This document shows positions 1 to 5,608 of a stretch of 17,324 bases of DNA, piece after piece. Origin of the DNA: Evtepia sp. Its GTDB lineage: Bacteria > Bacillota > Clostridia > Oscillospirales > Oscillospiraceae. How positions within the stretch are numbered: the first letter of the stretch is position 1; each line of letters opens with the position of its first letter. Below the pieces are notes generated by a model that saw nothing but the letters and a program-made list of their open reading frames with translations, ran no database searches and had not been told where the DNA came from. Location of the stretch: positions 1 to 17,324 of the forward strand of contig JAHHRP010000026.1 in assembly GCA_020025735.1 (NCBI GenBank), given 5' to 3'. The position numbers were made by a program, and so were the translations under genes.

Positions 1-142
1 GTTCTTCCCGTGGAGGGGGAGGGGGCGCTGCGTCCTCTATCTCGTCTTCCTCCTCATAAATATCTTCATCCTCATCATAATCGTCTTCCATCTCATCCTC
101 ATAGGGACGGGTCAGACGCTTAATTTCATCTAAAAATCCCAT
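1..142 (-). CDS. sepF: Cell division protein SepF (N-terminal part, cut by window edge)
   Basis: Only the first 47 codons are present; the gene continues past the left edge. The start ATG is at 142-140, behind a G-rich ribosome binding site (AGGGGG) about 12 nt upstream. The visible protein begins MGFLDEIKRLTRPYEDE, the amphipathic N-terminal helix typical of SepF, known in the family to bind the membrane. It is followed by a very acidic stretch (many Asp/Glu, residues 15-38) and a proline run (PPPPP, residues 41-45), which is the usual disordered linker before the FtsZ-binding domain. SepF anchors and bundles FtsZ at the division site in Gram-positive bacteria. The position directly after ylmE matches the ylmE-sepF(ylmF) order of the Bacillota division cluster. 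The FtsZ-binding domain is outside the window, so the call rests on the N-terminus and the neighbour. Confidence 0.88.
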   Translation of the reverse strand, partial: MGFLDEIKRLTRPYEDEMEDDYDEDEDIYEEEDEIEDAAPPPPPREE

Positions 143-196
143 GGTTATTTGTAACCCCCTAAATTTTGTCAAACAGGTGCAAGCACAAAGGTTGCC

Positions 197-928
197 TCAT
201 CCATGGGGATGCCAAGGTGGACGGGCCCCGAAGAGGGCGGTTCCCACCCGCACCATGGTGGACCCGCCTTCGATGGCCAGGGGATAGTCCCCGCTCATGC
301 CCATGGAAAGGCAGTCAATATTAGGGCCATTATCCCCTAATTTCTCCTTCATGTCAACAAAAAGCTGATAAGTTTCTTGGAAAAACGCCCGATTTTCTTC
401 CTCTGTGGCAGTGGCAGGGGGAATACACATCAAGCCCCGCAGCCGGAGATGGGGGCACTGACAGGCATGCTGCGCCAGGGTCAGGATCTCTTCCCGGCCG
501 GCGCCGCCTTTGCTGGCCTCATCCCCGATATTTACTTCCAGCAAAATCTCTTGGGTCACACCCACTTTCGCCGCCTGCTTTTCCACCGCATCCATCAGGT
601 GCTGGGAGTCGATGGACTCGATCATATCCACCTTCCCCACAACAAATTTGACCTTGTTGGTCTGCAAGTGGCCAATGAAGTGTACCTTTGCCCCCTCATA
701 GGCGTTGTCTTCCAGGTGGCCTACCAACTCCTGCACACGGTTTTCTCCGCACACGGTAATCCCTGCGCGAATGGCATTGCGAATGGTCTCGGAGGTCTGC
801 ACCTTCGTGGCGGCCACCAACGTGATCTCTGCTGGGTCACGGCCTGCCCCCTGTGCTGCCTTGCACATGGTCTCTCGGACCGCCGCGACGTTGGCGGCGA
901 TGGTCTCGTAACTTTTTGTCTCTGTCAT
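197..928 (-). CDS. ylmE: YggS/YlmE-family pyridoxal phosphate-binding protein
   Basis: This 243-residue protein has the usual length of the family. It carries the PLP-lysine motif VAATKVQT (Lys42), GENRVQEL, HFIGHLQTNKVK, the strand motif LEVNIGDEASKGG, and the C-terminal phosphate-binding block SMGMSGDYPLAIEGGST. The fold is the alanine-racemase-like TIM barrel without the second domain, so it binds PLP but has no known enzymatic reaction. The family is implicated in vitamin B6 and amino-acid/keto-acid homeostasis (established for E. coli YggS). The start ATG at 928 is 2 nt after the stop of the HlyD-like gene, and sepF follows 54 nt later, so it is almost certainly co-transcribed and perhaps translationally coupled. 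It lies beside sepF as in the ylm division cluster. No anomalies seen. Confidence 0.95.
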   Translation of the reverse strand: MTETKSYETIAANVAAVRETMCKAAQGAGRDPAEITLVAATKVQTSETIRNAIRAGITVCGENRVQELVGHLEDNAYEGAKVHFIGHLQTNKVKFVVGKVDMIESIDSQHLMDAVEKQAAKVGVTQEILLEVNIGDEASKGGAGREEILTLAQHACQCPHLRLRGLMCIPPATATEEENRAFFQETYQLFVDMKEKLGDNGPNIDCLSMGMSGDYPLAIEGGSTMVRVGTALFGARPPWHPHG

Positions 929-930
929 GG

Positions 931-2157
931 TTAACGTACCACCTTTCCATCATACAATTCCTCGGCGGCCAAAACGATCTCGTCCCCCGCCTTCAGGACC
1001 CTGCTGTCTTCCTCGTGGGTGGGTGCGGCCTTGACCAGATAGCTGGTTTCATCCTCCGCTAGAATTTTTGTCGGACGGAACTTCGCCTTCTGGGACACGA
1101 CCACATACACGCCGCGTTCCCCTTTTTCCGAGATCCGCAGCGCCTCCTTGGGTACCCGAATCCCCTCACTACTATAAAAAATCACCCGGCCGCTTTCCTG
1201 GCGCAGGTCCTCGGCTTTGCTGTCGTTCTGGGTCGAGCGCAGAACAATCACTGCCTGTCCCCCCTGCACTTCACCTACGGTATCCACCTGCATGGGGAGG
1301 GTCAGGGAGAGGGAGTCAAAGAACACATCCACGTTGTCACCCACGGAAAAGCGGGTGATGACCTCGCCAGGTACTGTAATGGCATAATGCCACTCCGAAT
1401 TGCCCACCAACTTACCCAGGCTGTTGGCATCTGCCTTGGGCGTGAGCTTGGAGAAGGCTTCCAAATCCTTGGGGCCAAGACCCACCAGCATACTCGGGTT
1501 GAGCAGACTTTCATAACCATCCACATGGGAGGAAAACAACCCGGATGCCTGGGCGATTACAGAAGTGGCTCCTGTTTGTCCTGCCTGCAGCTGCCGGTAT
1601 TTCTCCTGCAAGGTGCCCGCAGCCTGGGTCATGGCAGCAGTGGCCTCGGAGGAGACCAAATACTCCCGCCGCAGCACCAGCTTGCGGTAGGTCTCGGCCT
1701 GTTCCGATAACCCGCTGTAATTGCCCGAGGAAGAGGAGGTCCGCAGACCTGTCATCGCCGAGAGCATCTGGTCATCCAGCACCACCCCTGAGGGGGACTG
1801 GTCAAAGGTTGCATACTGCAAGGCGCTCAAATCATTTCTCGTCTTAAGCAGTTCCTCTTGGTTTTCCACATAGCTCTCGTCCTGATAGACCACTGCGATC
1901 TCCTGGCCCTTGCCGACCTTTTCGCCTTCCTCCCGTTTCAGCTGGACCATTCCTTCCCTGCCGACCACAGTCTGCTCCGTTCGGACCACCCAGCCGGAAG
2001 TCTGCACACTGGTCTCCATTGTGTCCGTGTAGGCCACAGTAAATTGGTAAGGGTTGCGGACCCCCATCCAGGCCGAGCAGATCAGGTAGACCACAATGGC
2101 CACAATGACCAAGGGCATGGCCACCCGAGAAAAAATTGATCCCTTTTGTTGGTTCAT
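931..2157 (-). CDS. HlyD-like membrane-anchored adaptor protein
   Basis: A protein of 408 residues with a short cytoplasmic N-terminus, one transmembrane helix (about residues 12-30, VAMPLVIVAIVVYLICSA) and a large outer part. Residues 45-95 look like the split biotinyl-lipoyl-like domain of HlyD/RND-type adaptors (GWVVRTEQTVVG, then GEKVGKGQEIAVV). Residues about 100-200 are polar and probably helical hairpin. Residues about 255-320 look like the beta-barrel domain (VGDNVDVFFDSLSLTLP). In Gram-negatives such proteins connect an inner-membrane transporter to an outer-membrane channel. In Gram-positives they usually pair with an ABC transporter, but none is visible here. It sits between hfq and ylmE-sepF, 47 nt after hfq and 2 nt before ylmE, suggesting an envelope or division-related role rather than drug export. 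That role is inference; the domain reading is by eye. Confidence 0.8.
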   Translation of the reverse strand: MNQQKGSIFSRVAMPLVIVAIVVYLICSAWMGVRNPYQFTVAYTDTMETSVQTSGWVVRTEQTVVGREGMVQLKREEGEKVGKGQEIAVVYQDESYVENQEELLKTRNDLSALQYATFDQSPSGVVLDDQMLSAMTGLRTSSSSGNYSGLSEQAETYRKLVLRREYLVSSEATAAMTQAAGTLQEKYRQLQAGQTGATSVIAQASGLFSSHVDGYESLLNPSMLVGLGPKDLEAFSKLTPKADANSLGKLVGNSEWHYAITVPGEVITRFSVGDNVDVFFDSLSLTLPMQVDTVGEVQGGQAVIVLRSTQNDSKAEDLRQESGRVIFYSSEGIRVPKEALRISEKGERGVYVVVSQKAKFRPTKILAEDETSYLVKAAPTHEEDSRVLKAGDEIVLAAEELYDGKVVR

Positions 2158-2177
2158 TCCATCCGCCTTTCTCGTCC

Positions 2178-2198
2178 TGCCGGGAAAGGTTCCCGGCG
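2178..2198 (-). other. Stable hairpin between hfq and the HlyD-like gene
   Basis: The arms GCCGGGAA (2179-2186) and TTCCCGGC (2190-2197) are perfect complements with a 3-nt loop, starting about 8 nt after the hfq stop. There is no T-run after it on the minus strand, so it does not look like an intrinsic terminator. It could be a processing or stabilising element that sets hfq levels apart from the downstream division genes. Confidence 0.55.
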
Positions 2199-2204
2199 GG
2201 ACGG

Positions 2205-2459
2205 TCAGTCAGGCTCCTCCTCCCAGGACAGCGGCCGCTCGGGGACCACGGTGGAGATGGCATGCTTGTACACCATCTGCTGCTTTCCGTCGCTGTATAT
2301 GACCACCACGAAGGGGTCAAAGCCCCGGATCTCCCCGCGAATCTGGAAGCCATTGACCAAAAAGACGGTCGCTCCCATCCGGCTGCGGCGCAGTTTGGAC
2401 AGAAGGGAATCCTGTAAGTTGCGCTTTCTCTGTTGTACTGGGCTCTGTGTCTGCTGCAT
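2205..2459 (-). CDS. hfq: RNA chaperone Hfq
   Basis: This 84-residue protein matches Hfq throughout its Sm fold. An N-terminal helix (residues about 14-26, NLQDSLLSKLRRSRM) is followed by Sm1 strands with VFLVNGFQIRGEIRGFDPFVV and the diagnostic Sm2 motif YKHAIST near residues 64-70. It forms a hexameric ring that binds A-rich mRNA stretches and U-rich sRNA ends. The C-terminal tail after the Sm core is short, as in Bacillota. It begins 30 nt after miaA, the same miaA-hfq order as in E. coli. The start ATG at 2459 is supported by an AAAGGAG ribosome binding site with 9-nt spacing. That site lies in the loop of a 7-bp hairpin (see separate entry), so translation may be regulated. Confidence 0.96.
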   Translation of the reverse strand: MQQTQSPVQQRKRNLQDSLLSKLRRSRMGATVFLVNGFQIRGEIRGFDPFVVVIYSDGKQQMVYKHAISTVVPERPLSWEEEPD

Positions 2460-2462
2460 AGT

Positions 2463-2490
2463 GACGCACTCCTTTATCTTTTGGTGCGTC
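2463..2490 (-). promoter_or_regulatory. hfq ribosome-binding-site hairpin
   Basis: On the minus strand GACGCAC (2490-2484) and GTGCGTC (2469-2463) form a perfect 7-bp stem. The 14-nt A-rich loop between them contains the AAAGGA part of the hfq Shine-Dalgarno sequence, whose last G is inside the stem. The 5' arm begins at the last base of the miaA stop codon, and the stem ends 3 nt before the hfq ATG. The structure is seen directly; a regulatory function is inferred. Confidence 0.6.
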
Positions 2491-3431
2491 TATGGTAATC
2501 CTTTTTCCCGCAGAAAATCTGTCGAAGCCTGCACGAGGCTGGAAAAATTTTGCTCCTTTTCCAACAACACCCAGTGCGTCTCTTCCTTCCGCCGGAACCA
2601 GGTCAGCTGCCGCTTGGCATACTGGCGGGACCGCAGCTTGATCTCTGCCACTGCCTGGGACAGATCCCCACCTTCCTCCAACGCCGTCACCAGTTCCTTA
2701 TACCCGATGGCCTGCATCGCCGTCCCCGTCCGGGGTACGCCAGCGGCCAGAAGGGCGCGGACCTCTTCTGCCAACCCACGGGCCATCATGACATCCACCC
2801 GCTGGTCGATGCGTGCATAAAGATCCTGCCGGTCCCGGTAGGTCAGCGCAATGGTCACAGACGGATAGCGGGGCGGTTTTGCCCGACTCTCCCGGTTGTG
2901 CTGGGAGATGGTCTTGCCCGTGTCGTACCACACCTCCAAAGCCCGCAGAACCCGTTTTTCGTCATTGGGATGGAGCTTGGCCGCCGTCTCAGGATCAATC
3001 TGCTCCAATTCCCGCCACAGGTCAGGCAGGCCGCCCTGGGCTGCCTGGGCCTGTAATCTGGCCCTGGACCCCTTCTCCGGCTCAAAGGCCGAAAACGTCT
3101 GGCCTCGGCACAGGGCATCAATGTACTGGCCCGTACCACCCACCACAATGGGCTGTCTGCCACGGTGGAAAATCTCCTCCACACAGGCCGTGGCTTCCTG
3201 AACATACCGGGCCACACTATAATTCTCCCAGGGATCGGCTATCCCCATCATGTGGTGAGGTACCCCCTCCATCTCCTCAGGGGTAGGGCGGGCAGTGCCA
3301 ATGGTCATGTCCCGATACACCTGCATGGAGTCCGCAGAAACCACTTCCCCATTGAGCGCATGGGCCAGAGCCACGCCCAGGCGGGTCTTTCCCGTGGCCG
3401 TGGGGCCACAGATCACAATGAGTTGAGACAT
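2490..3431 (-). CDS. miaA: tRNA dimethylallyltransferase MiaA
   Basis: MiaA adds the isopentenyl group from DMAPP to A37 of tRNAs reading UNN codons (i6A37). The product is 313 residues from MSQLIVICGPTATGKT, a normal family length. Visible motifs are the P-loop GPTATGKT (residues 8-15), SADSMQVYRDMTIGTARPT, GGTGQYIDAL, KRVLRALEV and QAIGYKEL. The reading frame is open for 22 more codons upstream to 3497, but that extension is not MiaA-like. The ATG at 3431 has AAGGTGG about 10 nt upstream, so it is chosen. It lies 156 nt after mutL and 30 nt before hfq. MiaB, acting on the MiaA product, is encoded at the head of the same gene train. Confidence 0.96.
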   Translation of the reverse strand: MSQLIVICGPTATGKTRLGVALAHALNGEVVSADSMQVYRDMTIGTARPTPEEMEGVPHHMMGIADPWENYSVARYVQEATACVEEIFHRGRQPIVVGGTGQYIDALCRGQTFSAFEPEKGSRARLQAQAAQGGLPDLWRELEQIDPETAAKLHPNDEKRVLRALEVWYDTGKTISQHNRESRAKPPRYPSVTIALTYRDRQDLYARIDQRVDVMMARGLAEEVRALLAAGVPRTGTAMQAIGYKELVTALEEGGDLSQAVAEIKLRSRQYAKRQLTWFRRKEETHWVLLEKEQNFSSLVQASTDFLREKGLP

Positions 3432-3453
3432 CCCATGATCACCACCTTCTTCA

Positions 3454-3469
3454 GCAGGTTTCCACCTGC
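3454..3469 (-). other. Small hairpin upstream of the miaA ribosome binding site
   Basis: On the minus strand GCAGGT and ACCTGC form a perfect 6-bp stem closed by a GGAA (GNRA-type) tetraloop. It lies about 8 nt before the AAGGTGG ribosome binding site of miaA. The structure is visible; any role is unknown. Confidence 0.4.
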
Positions 3470-3530
3470 ATACGTTTCCTCGTTCTCCCACAGGCACACC
3501 GCGCTAAAACAGGCGCACCCCATGGGACAC

Positions 3531-3555
3531 AAAAACAGCACAAGTCGCTGTTTTT
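3531..3555 (-). terminator. Possible weak terminator or leader hairpin after mutL
   Basis: AAAAACAGC (3531-3539) and GCTGTTTTT (3547-3555) are perfect complements with a 7-nt loop. Read on the minus strand, the stem ends in TTTTTGTG. Only four pairs are G-C, so it would be a weak or partial terminator for mutL transcripts. It also lies right at the predicted transcription start of the candidate promoter at 3559-3587, so it might instead be a 5'-end hairpin of the miaA-hfq mRNA. Confidence 0.45.
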
Positions 3556-3558
3556 TCT

Positions 3559-3587
3559 ATTTTATCACCTTTTTCCCGTCCTGTCTA
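3559..3587 (-). promoter_or_regulatory. Candidate internal promoter for miaA-hfq
   Basis: On the minus strand TAGACA (3587-3582) is followed after exactly 17 nt by TAAAAT (3564-3559), each one base off the sigma-A consensus, with a TGA just before the -10 giving an extended -10. The -35 box directly abuts the mutL stop codon. It would drive miaA, hfq and the genes beyond, independently of the miaB promoter. Confidence 0.45.
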
Positions 3588-5534
3588 TTAACTGCGTTTG
3601 AACTCTCTCTCTAACTGCTCTTTCGTTAGGGTGATCGCCACTGGACGACCGTGAGGACAATATTTCACCCGACCAGCCATGACTTCCCGCACCACCACCA
3701 GCAGTTCTTCCCGGGAATTTTTCTGTCCGCCCTTCACCGCAGCCTTACAGGCCATCGTGTGCAGGAGCGTGTCCCGGGCAGCTTGGGGATCTGCTCCTGC
3801 CCCAGTCAGCAGCGTTTCGGCGATCTCTCCCAAAACCCTCTCAGCCTGTCCAGGGTCCAGATAATCAGGCAGTGCCCGAAGCACCAGGGCATCCCCGCCG
3901 AACTCTTCACAGACAAAACCAAACTGGGCCAGCAAGGGCAAGTTCTCTGCCAATACCGCCCCCTCTTCTGGGGAGGGGGTAAACACCATTGGGGTCAGCA
4001 GCGCCTGAGACATGGGCTGATACCCTTCCTGCTTCATCCGGTCAAAATGCATCCGCTCATGGGCCGCATGTTTATCAATGAAGCAGACCTGATCCTCCTG
4101 TTCTACCACCAGGTACGTTTGAAATACTTCCCCTACCAGCCGCCAGACAGCTGCCTCTTCCCTTTCGGAAGGTGCCTCTATGGGAGCGTCTTCTGTCTTT
4201 GCCTCTGGAACAGGGACAGAAATGCATTCCTGTCTTTTCTCCAAAGACAGCGGCGGATCAGGAAAAGGTGTACTGGGGATTGGCTCGATGATTCTAGTAA
4301 GTTTTTCAACATTTTCCACCGATTTATCCACATTTGCCCCAGAATGAGTGGATAACATCGTAGTTTCTGGGGAAAATCCTGTCGGCCTGGCAGCGGAAAC
4401 CGTGTACGCTGGCAGATCTTTTTTGGCCACCGGACGCAAAAGCGCATCCATCCCAGAACTGTGCAGCACCAGCCGCTCCTCCGGCTGGGCAGATGCTTCC
4501 TCTTGTTTGGCCGGGGCCGTCAAGCTCATCTCCGGGTGCCGCTGTTCTGCGGTCAAGGCAGAAAGCACGGCATAGTATACCCCATCAAACACCTTCCGTT
4601 CAAAGAGGAATTTTACCTCTGTTTTGGCCGGATGCACATTGACATCCACGGCATTGGCCTTTACCTGCACCTGCAAGACACAGCCAGGAAACTTCCCCAC
4701 CATCCTTTGGTTTTCATAGGCTCGCTCCAGCGCTGCCATGAGAAGTTTTGATTTGATCGGCCGACCGTTGACAAAGAAGTGCTGATAGGTCCTGCTGCCG
4801 CGGCAGCAGGCGGGCAGGGTGACAAATCCGCTGACTGTGACCCCTTCCCCTTCGCCCTGCACGGGAGTATAGCCCAAAGCCATATCCCGCCCCAGGACCC
4901 CATAGAGCGCAGACTGTAATTTGCCATCTCCTGGTGTCATCATCTCCTGGCGGCCATCCCGCAGAAAGCGCAGAGACACCTGAGGATGGGCCAGGGCCAG
5001 CTTCTGCACCAGCGCAAAGACCGCCGCCCCTTCCGCGGTATCCTTCTTCATGAATTTCAGCCGCGCGGGGGTGTTAAAGAAGAGGTCCCGAACCACCAGC
5101 GTCGTGCCCAGAGGACAGCCGATGCGTTCCTGGGCCACGAGCTGGCCGCCCTCAATGGTCAGCGTCGTACCCAATTCTTCCTGGGCGGTGCAGGTAAACA
5201 ACTCCACCCGGGCAACGGCAGCGATGGCAGCCAATGCCTCCCCCCGGAAGCCAAGGGTTCCAATGGCCTCCAGATCCTGCGCTGCACGCAGCTTGCTGGT
5301 GGCATGGCGCAGGAACGCCGTGGCACACTCCTCTGCGGGAATCCCTGCTCCGTCATCGGTCACACGGATCATCGCCATACCACCCCGCTGGATTTCCACG
5401 GTAACGGTATGCGCGCCAGCATCCACGGCATTTTCTACCAATTCCTTCACCACAGAGGCCGGCCGCTCCACCACCTCACCGGCGGCAATGAGGTCTGCTA
5501 CATGAGGGGTAAGAACTTCTATTTTCTGTGTCAT
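3588..5534 (-). CDS. mutL: DNA mismatch repair protein MutL (endonuclease type)
   Basis: MutL couples mismatch recognition by MutS to strand incision. The protein is 648 residues from MTQKIEVLTPHVADLIAAGE. The N-terminal GHKL ATPase shows ENAVDAGA (Mg/ATP site), TDDGAGI, and LGFRGEALAAI. A long low-complexity linker covers roughly residues 340-455. The C-terminal domain has the metal-binding endonuclease motif DKHAAHERMHFD, then ACKAAVKGG and CPHGRP. These are known for the nicking MutL of bacteria lacking MutH. The last acidic position of the DQHA(X)2E(X)4E motif is Asp rather than Glu. The frame is open 10 codons further upstream, but GGAGG (5541-5545) lies 6 nt before the ATG at 5534, which fixes the start. 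mutS ends 74 nt upstream. Confidence 0.96.
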   Translation of the reverse strand: MTQKIEVLTPHVADLIAAGEVVERPASVVKELVENAVDAGAHTVTVEIQRGGMAMIRVTDDGAGIPAEECATAFLRHATSKLRAAQDLEAIGTLGFRGEALAAIAAVARVELFTCTAQEELGTTLTIEGGQLVAQERIGCPLGTTLVVRDLFFNTPARLKFMKKDTAEGAAVFALVQKLALAHPQVSLRFLRDGRQEMMTPGDGKLQSALYGVLGRDMALGYTPVQGEGEGVTVSGFVTLPACCRGSRTYQHFFVNGRPIKSKLLMAALERAYENQRMVGKFPGCVLQVQVKANAVDVNVHPAKTEVKFLFERKVFDGVYYAVLSALTAEQRHPEMSLTAPAKQEEASAQPEERLVLHSSGMDALLRPVAKKDLPAYTVSAARPTGFSPETTMLSTHSGANVDKSVENVEKLTRIIEPIPSTPFPDPPLSLEKRQECISVPVPEAKTEDAPIEAPSEREEAAVWRLVGEVFQTYLVVEQEDQVCFIDKHAAHERMHFDRMKQEGYQPMSQALLTPMVFTPSPEEGAVLAENLPLLAQFGFVCEEFGGDALVLRALPDYLDPGQAERVLGEIAETLLTGAGADPQAARDTLLHTMACKAAVKGGQKNSREELLVVVREVMAGRVKYCPHGRPVAITLTKEQLEREFKRS

Positions 5535-5608
5535 AACATACCTCCAAGACAGGCTTTCCGTCACAGCAGCAGGAATTCATTCGCTGCCCTCTCCTCTCTG
5601 GGCAGGAT

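Noticed and set aside
143..196. A TTGACA in the ylmE-sepF gap that could be a -35 box
   Set aside because: No acceptable -10 box occurs at 16-18 nt spacing.
3432..3497. A 22-codon N-terminal extension of miaA
   Set aside because: The added residues do not resemble MiaA, and a ribosome binding site sits just before the ATG at 3431.
5479..5580. A 33-codon ORF in the mutS-mutL gap with three adjacent cysteines (MNSCCCDGK), overlapping the mutL start
   Set aside because: The ribosome binding site is only moderate, and the frame is mostly a shifted reading of the mutL start region. No evidence of conservation can be seen.
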